In this document: in pieces, positions 1 to 12,415 of the stretch
Layout of the letters: each line of letters begins with the position of its first letter
Position numbering within the stretch: the stretch's first letter is position 1
Origin: Aulostomus chinensis
Lineage: Eukaryota > Chordata > Actinopteri > Syngnathiformes > Aulostomidae
Reading direction: 5' to 3'
Length of the DNA stretch: 64,000 bases
NCBI GenBank assembly: GCA_037954235.1
Contig: JBBMOA010000047.1
Coordinates: 1-64,000 of the forward strand
Program-made: the position numbers and the translations under genes
Notes under the pieces: generated by a model
What the model was told of the DNA's origin: nothing
Seen by the model: the letters and a program-made list of their open reading frames with translations, nothing else
Databases searched by the model: none

Positions 1-187
1 CTCCTGTATTTTGATGAAAACTCACTGAAATCCACCTGTAACTTCAAGTTTTTGCATCTTTCTATGCTTTCAGGTTGAAACTTGACTGAAAACTCACTTT
101 GAAGAAAAGTTAGAGCATTTTTGTATCACAGGTCACAAATAGTGTTTTCTCAGCGAGAGAAGGCCAAAATGAACACTTCATGCAGAA

Positions 188-374
188 CTCCTGTATTTTG
201 ATGAAAACTCACTGAAATCCACCTGTAACTTCAAGTTTATGCATCTTTCTATGCTTTCAGGTTGAAACTTGACTGAAAACTCACTTTGAACAAAAGTTAT
301 GGCTGTTTTGTGTCCCACGTCACAAATAGCGTTTTCTCAGCGAGAGAAGGCCAAAATGAACACTTCATGCAGAA
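188..374 (+). repeat. Representative satellite monomer with three short dyads
   Basis: A typical 187-bp unit, used here to define monomer coordinates (188 = position 1). Three perfect short inverted repeats are visible: AACTT-C-AAGTT at 227-237, TTTCA-GGT-TGAAA at 255-267, and TTCTC-AGCGA-GAGAA at 334-348. A 12-bp direct repeat, TGAAAACTCACT, occurs twice, 72 bp apart (monomer positions 15-26 and 87-98), which may be a relic of a shorter ancestral unit. No canonical CENP-B box (it needs TTCG...CGGG) is present. The strongest dyad lies in the nearly invariant part of the monomer. Confidence 0.85.
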
Positions 375-3300
375 CTCCTGTATTTTGATGAAAACTCACT
401 GAAATCAAGCTGTAACTTCAAGTTTATGCATCTTTCTATGCTTTCAGGTTGAAACTTGACTGAAAACTCACTTTGAAGAAAAGTTAGAGCATTTTTGTAT
501 CACAGGTCACAAATAGTGTTTTCTCAGCGAGAGAAGGCCAAAATGAACACTTCATGCAGAACTCCTGTATTTTGATGAAAACTCACTGAAATCAAGCTGT
601 AACTTCAAGTTTATGCATCTTTCTATGCTTTCAGGTTGAAACTTGACCGAAAACTCACTTTGAAGAAAAGTTAGAGCATTTTTGTATCACAGGTCACAAA
701 TAGTGTTTTCTCAGCGAGAGAAGGCCAAAATGAACACTTCATGCAGAACTCCTGTATTTTGATGAAAACTCACTGAAATCCACCTGTAACTTCAAGTTTA
801 TGCATCTTTCTATGCTTTCAGGTTGAAACTTGACTGAAAACTCACTTTGAACAAAAGTTATGGCTGTTTTGTGTCGCAGGTCACAAATAGTGTTTTCTCA
901 GCGAGAGAAGGCCAAAATGAACACTTCATGCAGAACTCCTGTATTTTGATGAAAACTCACTGAAATCCACCTGTAACTTCAAGTTTATGCATCTTTCTAT
1001 GCTTTCAGGTTGAAACTTGACTGAAAACTCACTTTGAAGAAAAGTTAGAGCATTTTTGTATCACAGGTCACAAATAGTGTTTTCTCAGCGAGAGAAGGCC
1101 AAAATGAACACTTCATGCAGAACTCCTGTATTTTGATGAAAACTCACTGAAATCAACCTGTAACTTCAAGTTTATGAATGTTTCTATGCTTTCAGGTTGA
1201 AACTTGACTGAAAACTCACTTTGAACAAAAGTTATGGCTGTTTTGTGTCCCACGTCACAAATAGCGTTTTCTCAGTGAGAGAAAGCCAAAATGAACACTT
1301 CATGCAGAACTCCTGTATTTTGATGAAAACTCACTGAAATCAACCTGTCACTTCAAGTTTATGCATCTTTCTATGCTTTCAGGTTGAAACTTGACTGAAA
1401 ACTCACTTTGAACAAAAGTTAGAGCATTTTTGTATCACAGGTCACAAATAGCGTTTTCTCAGCGAGAGAAGGCCAAAATGAACACTTCATGCAGAACTCC
1501 TGTATTTTGATGAAAACTCACTGAAATCAAGCTGTAACTTCAAGTTTATGCATCTTTCTAGCCTTTCAGGTTGAAACTTGACTGAAAACTCACTTTGAAG
1601 AAAAGTTAGAGCATTTTTGTATCACAGGTCACAAATAGTGTTTTCTCAGCGAGAGAAGGCCAAAATGAACACTTCATGCAGAACTCCTGTATTTTGATGA
1701 AAACTCACTGAAATCAAGCTGTAACTTACAGTTTATGCATCTTTCTATGCTTTCAGGTTGAAACTTGACTGAAAACTCACTTTGAAGAAAAGTTATGGCT
1801 GTTTTGTGTCCCACGTCACAAATAGCGTTTTCTCAGCGAGAGAAGGCCAAAATGAACACTTCATGCAGAACTCCTGTATTTTGATGAAAACTCACTGAAA
1901 TCAAGCTGTAACTTCAAGTTAATGCATCTTTCTATGCTTTCAGGTTGAAACTTGACTGAAAACTCACTTTGAACAAAAGTTATGGCTGTTTTTTTGTTGC
2001 AGGTCACAAATAGTGTTTTCTCAGCGAGAGAAGGCCAAAATGAACACTTCATGCAGAACTCCTGTATTTTGATGAAAACTCACTGAAATCCACCTGTAAC
2101 TTCAAGTTTATGCATCTTTCTATGCTTTCAGGTTGAAACTTGACTGAAAACTCACTTTGAAGAAAAGTTAGAGCATTTTTGTATCACAGGTCACAAATAG
2201 TGTTTTCTCAGCGAGAGAAGGCCAAAATGAACACTTCATGCAGAACTCCTGTATTTTGATGAAAACTCACTGAAATCAAGCTGTAACTTCAAGTTTATGC
2301 ATCTTTCTATGCTTTCAGGTTGAAACTTGACTGAAAACTCACTTTGAAAAAAAGTTAGATCATTTTTGTATCACAGGTCACAAATAGTGTTTTCTTCTTG
2401 AGAGAAGGCCAAAATGAACACTTCATGCAGAACTCCTGTATTTTGATGAAAACTCACTGAAATCAAGCTGTAACTTCAAGTTTATGCATCTTTCTATGCT
2501 TTCAGGTTGAAACTTGAATGAAAACTCACTTTGAAGAAAAGTTAGAGCATTTTTGTATCACAGGTCACAAATAGTGTTTTCTCAGCGAGAGAAGGCCAAA
2601 ATGAACACTTCATGCAGAACTCCTGTATTTTGATGAAAACTCACTGAAATCCACCTGTAACTTCAAGTTTATGCATCTTTCTATGCTTTCAGGTGGAAAC
2701 TTTACTGAAAACTCACTTTGAACAAAAGTTATGGCTGTTTTGTGTCGCAGGTCACAAATAGTGTTTTCTCAGCGAGAGAAGGCCAAAATGAACACTTCAT
2801 GCAGAACTCCTGTATTTTGATGAAAACTCACTGAAATCCACCTGTAACTTCAAGTTTATGCATCTTTCTATGCTTTCAGGTTGAAACTTGACTGAAAACT
2901 CACTTTGAAGAAAAGTTAGAGCATTTTTGTATCACAGGTCACAAATAGTGTTTTCTCAGCGAGAGAAGGCCAAAATGAACACTTCATGCAGAACTCCTGT
3001 ATTTTGATGAAAACTCACTGAAATCAACCTGTAACTTCAAGTTTATGAATGTTTCTATGCTTTCAGGTTGAAACTTGACTGAAAACTCACTTTGAACAAA
3101 AGTTATGGCTGTTTTGTGTCCCACGTCACAAATAGCGTTTTCTCAGTGAGAGAAGGCCAAAATGAACACTTCATGCAGAACTCCTGTATTTTGATGAAAA
3201 CTCACTGAAATCAACCTGTCACTTCAAGTTTATGCATCTTTCTATGCTTTCAGGTTGAAAGTTGACTGAAAACTCACTTTGAACAAAAGTTAGAGCATTT

Positions 3301-6300
3301 TTGAATCACAGGTCACAAATAGCGTTTTCTCAGCGAGAGAAGGCCAAAATGAACACTTCATGCAGAACTCCTGTATTTTGATGAAAACTCACTGAAATAA
3401 AGCTGTAACTTCAAGTTTATGCATCTTTCTAGCCTTTCAGGTTGAAAATTGAATGAAAACTCACTTTGAACAAAAGTTATGGCTGTTTTGTGTCCCACGT
3501 CACAAATAGCGTTTTCTCAGCGAGAGAAGGCCAAAATGAACACTTCATGCAGAACTCCTGTATTTTGATGAAAACTCACTGAAATCAACCTGTAACTTCA
3601 AGTTTATGCATCTTTCTATGCTTTCAGGTTGAAACTTGACTGAAAACTCACTTTGAAAAAAAGTTAGAGCATTTTTGTATCACAGGTCACAAATAGTGTT
3701 TTCTCAGCGAGAAAAGGCCAAAATGAACACTTCATGCAGAACTCCTGTATTTTGATGAAAACTCACTGAAATCAAGCTGTAACTTCAAGTTTATGCATCT
3801 TTCTGTGCTTTCAGGTTGAAACTTGAATGAAAACTCACTTTGAACAAAAGTTAGAGCATTTTTGTATCACAGGTCACAAATAGTGTTTTCTCAGCGAGAG
3901 AAGGCCAAAATGAACACTTCATGCAGAACTCCTGTATTTTGATGAAAACTCACTGAATTCAAGCTGTAACTTCAAGTTTATGAATCTTTCTATGCTTTCA
4001 GGTTGAAACTTGACTGAAAACTCACTTTGAAGAAAAGTTAGAGCATTTTTGTATCACAGGTCACAAATAGTGTTTTCTCAGCGAGAGAAGGCCAAAATGA
4101 ACACTTCATGCAGAACTCCTGTATTTTGATGAAAACTCACTGAAATCAAGCTGTAACTTCAAGTTTATGCATCTTTCTAGCCTTTCAGGTTGAAAATTGA
4201 CTGAAAACTCACTTTGAACAAAAGTTATGGCTGTTTTGTGTCCCACGTCACAAATAGCGTTTTCTCAGCGAGAGAAGGCCAAAATGAACACTTCATGCCG
4301 AACTCCTGTATTTTGATGAAAACTCACTGAAATCCACCTGTAACTTCAAGTTAATGCATCTTTCTATGCTTTCAGGTTGAAACTTGACTGAAAACTCACT
4401 TTGAAGAAAAGTTAGAGCATTTTTGTATCACAGGTCACAAATAGTGTTTTCTCAGCGAGAGAAGGCCAAAATGAACACTTCATGCAGAACTCCTGTATTT
4501 TGATGAAAACTCACTGAAATCAAGCTGTAACTTCAAGTTTATGCATCTTTCTAGCCTTTCAGGTTGAAAATTGACTGAAAACTCACTTTGAACAAAAGTT
4601 ATGGCTGTTTTGTGTCCCACGTCACAAATCGCGTTTTCTCAGCGAGAGAAGGCCAAAATGAACACTTCATGCAGAACTCCTGTATTTTGATGAAAACTCA
4701 CTGAAATCCACCTGTAACTTCAAGTTAATGCATCTTTCTATGCTTTCAGGTTGAAACTTGACTGAAAACTCACTTTGAAGAAAAGTTAGAGCATTTTTGT
4801 ATCACAGGTCACAAATAGTGTTTTCTCAGCGAGAGAAGGCCAAAATGAACACTTCATGCAGAACTCCTGTATTTTGATGAAAACTCACTGAAATCAACCT
4901 GTAACTTCAAGTTTATGCATCTTTCTATGCTTTCAGGTTGAAACTTGACTGAAAACTCACTTTGAACAAAAGTTATGGCTGTTTTGTGTCGCAGGTCACA
5001 AATAGTGTTTTCTCAGCGAGAGAAGGCCAAAATGAACACTTCATGCAGAACTCCTGTATTTTGATGAAAACTCACTGAAATCCACCTGTAACTTCAAGTT
5101 TATGCATCTTTCTATGCTTTCAGGTTGAAACTTGACTGAAAACTCACTTTGAACAAAAGTTATGGCTGTTTTGTGTCGCAGGTCACAAATAGTGTTTTCT
5201 CAGCGAGAGAAGGCCAAAATGAACACTTCATGCAGAACTCCTGTATTTTGATGAAAACTCACTGAAATCCACCTGTAACTTCAAGTTTATGCATCTTTCT
5301 ATGCTTTCAGGTTGAAAATTGACTGAAAACTCACTTTGAACAAAAGTTATGGCTGTTTTGTGTCCCACGTCACAAGTAGCGTTTTCTCAGCGAGAGAAGG
5401 CCAAAATGAACACTTCATGCAGAACTCCTGTATTTTGATGAAAACTCACTGAAATCAAGCTGTAACTTCAAGTTTATGCATCTTTCTATGCTTTCAGGTT
5501 GAAACTTGACTGAAAACTCACTTTGAAGAAAAGTTAGAGCATTTTTGTATCACAGGTCACAAATAGTGTTTTCTCAGCGAGAGAAGGCCAAAATGAACAC
5601 TTCATGCAGAACTCCTGTATTTTGATGAAAACTCACTGAAATCCACCTGAAACTTCAAGTTTATGCATCTTTCTATGCTTTCAGGTTGAAACTTGACTGA
5701 AAACTCACTTTGAACAAAAGTTATGGCTGTTTTGTGTCCCACGTCACAAATAGCGTTTTCTCAGCGAGAGAAGGCCAAAATGAACACTTCATGCAGAACT
5801 CCTGTATTTTGATGAAAACTCACTGAAATCCACCTGTATCTTCAAGTTTATGCATCTTTCTATGCTTTCAGGTTGAAACTTGACTGAAAACTCACTTTGA
5901 AGAAAAGTTAGAGCATTTTTGTATCACAGGTCACAAATAGTGTTTTCTCAGCGAGAGAAGGCCAAAATGAACACTTCATGCAGAACTCCTGTATTTTGAT
6001 GAAAACTCACTGAAATCAAGCTGTAACTTCAAGTTTATGAATGTTTCTATGCTTTCAGGTTGAAACTTGACTGAAAACTCACTTTGAACAAAAGTTATGG
6101 CTGTTTTGTGTCCCACGTCACAAATAGCGTTTTCTCAGTGAGAGAAGGCCAAAATGAACACTTCATGCAGAACTCCTGTATTTTGATGAAAACTCACTGA
6201 AATCCACCTGTAACTTCAAGTTTATGCATCTTTCTATGCTTTCAGGTTGAAACTTGACTGAAAACTCACTTTGAACAAAAGTTAGAGCATTTTTGTATCA

Positions 6301-6339
6301 CAGGTCACAAATAGCGTTTTCTCAGCGAGAGAAGGCCAA

Positions 6340-7070
6340 AATGAACACTTCATGCAGAACTCCTGTATTTTGATGAAAACTCACTGAAATCAAGCTGTAA
6401 CTTCAAGTTTATGCATCTTTCTATGCTTTCAGGTTGAAACTTGACTGAAAACTCACTTTGAGGAAAAGTTAGAGCATTTTTGTATCACAGGTCACAAATA
6501 GTGTTTTCTCAGCGAGAGAAGGCCAAAATGAACACTTCATGCAGAACTCCTGTATTTTGATGAAAACTCACTGAAATCAAGCTGTAACTTCAAGTTTTTG
6601 AATCTTTCTATGCTTTCAGGTTGAAACTTGACTGAAAACTCACTTTGAACAAAAGTTAGAGCATTTTTGTATCACAGGTCACAAATAGCGTTTTCTCAGC
6701 GAGAGAAGGCCAAAATGAACACTTCATGCAGAACTCCTGTATTTTGATGAAAACTCACTGAAATAAAGCTGTAACTTCAAGTTAATGCATCTTTCTAGCC
6801 TTTCAGGTTGAAAATTGAATGAAAACTCACTTTGAACAAAAGTTATGGCTGTTTTGTGTCCCACGTCACAAATAGCGTTTTCTCAGCGAGAGAAGGCCAA
6901 AATGAACACTTCATGCAGAACTCCTGTATTTTGATGAAAACTCACTGAAATCAACCTGTAACTTCAAGTTTATGCATCTTTCTATGCTTTCAGGTTGAAA
7001 CTTGACTGAAAACTCACTTTGAAAAAAAGTTAGAGCATTTTTGTATCACAGGTCACAAATAGCGTTTTCT
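6340..7070 (+). repeat. 4-monomer HOR block, copy 1 (748-bp period)
   Basis: A four-monomer series is followed immediately by a second copy at +748 bp (4 x 187). Diagnostic variants recur in the same order: GAGGAAAAG (6461 and 7209), the TTTTTGAATC variant, the ATAAAGCTG/AAGTTAATGC variant with TAGCCTTTC, and the AACCTG monomer with GAAAAAAAGTTAG. A related third copy sits about 15 monomers further on (GAGGAAAAG at 10014). Block limits are approximate because adjacent monomers are so similar. Confidence 0.8.
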
Positions 7071-7087
7071 CAGCGAGAGAAGGCCAA

Positions 7088-7818
7088 AATGAACACTTCA
7101 TGCAGAACTCCTGTATTTTGATGAAAACTCACTGAAATCAAGCTGTAACTTCAAGTTTATGCATCTTTCTATGCTTTCAGGTTGAAACTTGACTGAAAAC
7201 TCACTTTGAGGAAAAGTTAGAGCATTTTTGTATCACAGGTCACAAATAGTGTTTTCTCAGCGAGAGAAGGCCAAAATGAACACTTCATGCAGAACTCCTG
7301 TATTTTGATGAAAACTCACTGAAATCAAGCTGTAACTTCAAGTTTTTGAATCTTTCTATGCTTTCAGGTTGAAAGTTGACTGAAAACTCACTTTGAACAA
7401 AAGTTAGAGCATTTTTGTATCACAGGTCACAAATAGCGTTTTCTCAGCGAGAGAAGGCCAAAATGAACACTTCATGCAGAACTCCTGTATTTTGATGAAA
7501 ACTCACTGAAATAAAGCTGTAACTTCAAGTTAATGCATCTTTCTAGCCTTTCAGGTTGAAAATTGAATGAAAACTCACTTTGAACAAAAGTTATGGCTGT
7601 TTTGTGTCCCACGTCACAAATAGCGTTTTCTCAGCGAGAGAAGGCCAAAATGAACACTTCATGCAGAACTCCTGTATTTTGATGAAAACTCACTGAAATC
7701 AACCTGTAACTTCAAGTTTATGCATCTTTCTATGCTTTCAGGTTGAAACTTGACTGAAAACTCACTTTGAAAAAAAGTTAGAGCATTTTTGTATCACAAG
7801 TCACAAATAGTGTTTTCT
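7088..7818 (+). repeat. 4-monomer HOR block, copy 2 (748-bp period)
   Basis: Second copy of the four-monomer series starting near 6340, offset by 748 bp and carrying the same ordered variant monomers. It differs by a few substitutions: for example GGTTGAAAGTTGAC in this copy against GGTTGAAACTTGAC in the first, and TAGTG instead of TAGCG at the right end. The third relative near 9890-10600 shares the GGTTGAAAGTTGAC change, so it derives from this copy or its template rather than from copy 1. Confidence 0.8.
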
Positions 7819-10800
7819 CAGCGAGAAAAGGCCAAAATGAACACTTCATGCAGAACTCCTGTATTTTGATGAAAACTCACTGAATTCAAGCTGTAACTTC
7901 AAGTTTATGAATCTTTCTATGCTTTCAGGTTGAAACTTGACTGAAAACTCACTTTGAAGAAAAGTTAGAGCATTTTTGTATCACAGGTCACAAATAGTGT
8001 TTTCTCAGCGAGAGAAGGCCAAAATGAACACTTCATGCAGAACTCCTGTATTTTGATGAAAACTCACTGAAATCAAGCTGTAACTTCAAGTTTATGCATC
8101 TTTCTAGCCTTTCAGGTTGAAAATTGACTGAAAACTCACTTTGAACAAAAGTTATGGCTGTTTTGTGTCCCACGTCACAAATCGCGTTTTCTCAGCGAGA
8201 GAAGGCCAAAATGAACACTTCATGCAGAACTCCTGTATTTTGATGAAAACTCACTGAAATCAAGCTGTAACTTCAAGTTCATGCATCTTTCTATGCTTTC
8301 AGGTTGAAACTTGACTGAAAACTCACTTTGAAGAAAAGTTAGAGCATTTTTGTATCACAGGTCACAAATAGCGTTTTCTCAGCGAGAGAAGGCCAAAATG
8401 AACACTTCATGCAAAACTCCTGTATTTTGATGAAAACTCACTGAAATCCACCTGTAACTTCAATTTTATGCATCTTTCTATGCTTTCAGGTTGAAACTTG
8501 ACTGAAAACTCACTTTGAAGAAAAGTTAGAGCATTTTTGTATAACAGGTCACAAATAGTGTTTTCTCAGCGAGAGAAGGCCAAAATGAACACTTCATGCA
8601 GAACTCCTGTATTTTGATGAAAACTCACTGAAATCCACCTGTAACTTCAAGTTTATGCATCTTTCTATGCTTTCAGGTTGAAACTTGACTGAAAACTCAC
8701 TTTGAACAAAAGTTATGGCTGTTTTGTGTCCCACGTCACAAATAGCGTTTTCTCAGCGAGAGAAGGCCAAAATGAACACTTCATGCAGAACTCCTGTATT
8801 TTGATGAAAACTCACTGAAATCAAGCTGTAACTTCAAGTTTATGCATCTTTCTATGCTTTCAGGTTGAAACTTGACTGAAAACTCACTTTGAAGAAAAGT
8901 TAGAGCATTTTTGTATCACAGGTCACAAATAGTGTTTTCTCAGCGAGAGAAGGCCAAAATGAACACTTCATGCAGAACTCCTGTATTTTGATGAAAACTC
9001 ACTGAAATCAAGCTGTAACTTCAAGTTTATGCATCTTTCTATGCTTTCAGGTTGAAACTTGACTGAAAACTCACTTTGAAGAAAAGTTAGAGCATTTTTG
9101 TATCACAGGTCACAAATAGTGTTTTCTCAGCGAGAGAAGGCCAAAATGAACACTTCATGCAGAACTCCTGTATTTTGATGAAAACTCACTGAAATCCACC
9201 TGTAACTTCAAGTTTATGCATCTTTCTATGCTTTCAGGTTGAAACTTTACTGAAAACTCACTTTGAAGAAAAGTTATGGCTGTTTTGTGTCGCAGGTCAC
9301 AAATAGTGTTTTCTCAGCGAGAGAAGGCCAAAATGAACACTTCATGCAGAACTCCTGTATTTTGATGAAAACTCACTGAAATCCACCTGTAACTTCAAGT
9401 TTATGCATCTTTCTATGCTTTCAGGTTGAAACTTGACTGAAAACTCACTTTGAAGAAAAGTTAGAGCATTTTTGTATCACAGGTCACAAATAGTGTTTTC
9501 TCAGCGAGAGAAGGCCAAAATGAACACTTCATGCAGAACTCCTGTATTTTGATGAAAACTCACTGAAATCAAGCTGTAACTTCAAGTTTATGAATGTTTC
9601 TATGCTTTCAGGTTGAAACTTGACTGAAAACTCACTTTGAACAAAAGTTATGGCTGTTTTGTGTCCCACGTCACAAATAGCGTTTTCTCAGTGAGAGAAG
9701 GCCAAAATGAACACTTCATGTAGAACTCCTGTATTTTGATGAAAACTCACTGAAATCCACCTGTAACTTCAAGTTTATGCATCTTTCTATGCTTTCAGGT
9801 TGAAACTTGACTGAAAACTCACTTTGAACAAAAGTTAGAGCATTTTTGTATCACAGGTCACAAATAGCGTTTTCTCAGCGAGAGAAGGCCAAAATGAACA
9901 CTTCATGCAGAACTCCTGTATTTTGATGAAAACTCACTGAAATCAAGCTGTAACTTCAAGTTTATGCATCTTTCTATGCTTTCAGGTTGAAACTTGACTG
10001 AAAACTCACTTTGAGGAAAAGTTAGAGCATTTTTGTATCACAGGTCACAAATAGTGTTTTCTCAGCGAGAGAAGGCCAAAATGAACACTTCATGCAGAAC
10101 TCCTGTATTTTGATGAAAACTCACTGAAATCAAGCTGTAACTTCAAGTTTTTGAATCTTTCTATGCTTTCAGGTTGAAAGTTGACTGAAAACTCACTTTG
10201 AACAAAAGTTAGAGCATTTTTGTATCACAGGTCACAAATAGCGTTTTCTCAGCGAGAGAAGGCCAAAATGAACACTTCATGCAGAACTCCTGTATTTTGA
10301 TGAAAACTCACTGAAATAAAGCTGTAACTTCAAGTTAATGCATCTTTCTAGCCTTTCAGGTTGAAAATTGAATGAAAACTCACTTTGAACAAAAGTTATG
10401 GCTGTTTTGTGTCCCACGTCACAAATAGCGTTTTCTCAGCGAGAGAAGGCCAAAATGAACACTTCATGCAGAACTCCTGTATTTTGATGAAAACTCACTG
10501 AAATCAACCTGTAACTTCAAGTTTATGCATCTTTCTATGCTTTCAGGTTGAAACTTGACTGAAAACTCACTTTGAAAAAAAGTTAGAGCATTTTTGTATC
10601 ACAGGTCACAAATAGTGTTTTCTCAGCGAGAAAAGGCCAAAATGAACACTTCATGCAGAACTCCTGTATTTTGATGAAAACTCACTGAAATCAAGCTGTA
10701 ACTTCAAGTTTATGCATCTTTCTGTGCTTTCAGGTTGAAACTTGAATGAAAACTCACTTTGAACAAAAGTTAGAGCATTTTTGTATCACAGGTCACAAAT

Positions 10801-11319
10801 AGTGTTTTCTCAGCGAGAGAAGGCCAAAATGAACACTTCATGCAGAACTCCTGTATTTTGATGAAAACTCACTGAATTCAAGCTGTAACTTCAAGTTTAT
10901 GAATCTTTCTATGCTTTCAGGTTGAAACTTGACTGAAAACTCACTTTGAAGAAAAGTTAGAGCATTTTTGTATCACAGGTCACAAATAGTGTTTTCTCAG
11001 CGAGAGAAGGCCAAAATGAACACTTCATGCAGAACTCCTGTATTTTGATGAAAACTCACTGAAATCAAGCTGTAACTTCAAGTTAATGCATCTTTCTAGC
11101 CTTTCAGGTTGAAAATTGACTGAAAACTCACTTTGAACAAAAGTTATGGCTGTTTTGTGTCCCACGTCACAAATCGCGTTTTCTCAGCGAGAGAAGGCCA
11201 AAATGAACACTTCATGCAGAACTCCTGTATTTTGATGAAAACTCACTGAAATCAAGCTGTAACTTCAAGTTCATGCATCTTTCTATGCTTTCAGGTTGAA
11301 ACTTGACTGAAAACTCACT

Positions 11320-12415
11320 TTGAACAAAAGTTATGGCTGTTTTGTGTCGCAGGTCACAAATAGTGTTTTCTCAGCGAGAGAAGGCCAAAATGAACACTTC
11401 ATGCAGAACTCCTGTATTTTGATGAAAACTCACTGAAATCCACCTGTAACTTCAAGTTTATGCATCTTTCTATGCTTTCAGGTTGAAACTTGACTGAAAA
11501 CTCACTTTGAAGAAAAGTTAGAGCATTTTTGTATCACAGGTCAAAAATAGTGTTTTCTCAGCGAGAGAAGGCCAAAATGAACACTTCATGCAGAACTCCT
11601 GTATTTTGATGAAAACTCACTGAAATCAAGCTGAAACTTCAAGTTTATGAATCTTTCTATGCTTTCAGGTTGAAACTTGACTGAAAACTCACTTTGAAAA
11701 AAAGTTATGGCTGTTTTGTGTCCCACGTCACAAATAGCGTTTTCTAAGTGAGAGAAGGCCAAAATGAACACTTCATGCAGAACTCCTGTATTTTGATGAA
11801 AACTCACTGAAATCAAGCTGTAACTTCAAGTTTATGCATCTTTCTATGCTTTCAGGTTGAAACTTGACTGAAAACTCACTTTGAAAAAAAGTTAGAGCAT
11901 TTTTGTATCACAGGTCACAAATAGTGTTTTCTCAGCGAGAGAAGGCCAAAATGAACACTTCATGCAGAATTCCTGTATTTTGATGAAAACTCACTGAAAT
12001 CAAGCTGTAACTTCAAGTTTATGCATCTTTCTTGCCTTTCAGGTTGAAAATTGACTGAAAACTCACTTTGAACAAAAGTTATGGCTGTTTTGTGTCCCAC
12101 GTCACAAATAGCGTTTTCTCAGCGAGAGAAGGCCAAAATGAACACTTCATGCAGAACTCCTGTATTTTGATGAAAACTCACTGAAATCAAGCTGTAACTT
12201 CAAGTTCATGCATCTTTCTATGCTTTCAGGTTGAAACTTGACTGAAAACTCACTTTGAACAAAAGTTATGGCTGTTTTGTGTCGCAGGTCACAAATAGTG
12301 TTTTCTCAGCGAGAGAAGGCCAAAATGAACACTTCATGCAGAACTCCTGTATTTTGATGAAAACTCACTGAAATCCACCTGTAACTTCAAGTTTATGCAT
12401 CTTTCTATGCTTTCA
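11320..12415 (+). repeat. ~1.1-kb satellite block, copy A of 4
   Basis: Six-monomer series recognisable by an ordered set of rare variants: GGTCAAAAATAG, AGCTGAAACTTC with TTTATGAATC, TTCTAAGTGAGAG, GCAGAATTCC, TTTCTTGCCTTTC and AAGTTCATGC. The same series recurs at about 15995-17090, 25907-27000 and 31143-32220. The spacing A to B is 4,675 bp, exactly 25 monomers. These recurrences are also why four identical 76-residue open frames occur at 11586, 16261, 26173 and 31409; those frames are not genes. Confidence 0.85.

Noticed and set aside
300..330. Transcription-factor-like sites in the variable cassette (TGACGTGG on the minus strand, or AGGTCA)
   Set aside because: Six- to eight-base matches are expected by chance. 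They toggle with ordinary monomer variants, and no promoter or gene is nearby.
188..374. CENP-B box in the satellite
   Set aside because: The monomer consensus contains no TTCG followed by CGGG at the required spacing.
11586..11816. Recurring 76-residue open frame on the minus strand (also at 16261, 26173, 31409, and variants at 13643, 62073, 63195)
   Set aside because: It spans just over one satellite monomer and repeats only where the same monomer variants repeat. 187 is not a multiple of three, so frames shift every monomer. No start context, conserved domain or coding bias was seen.
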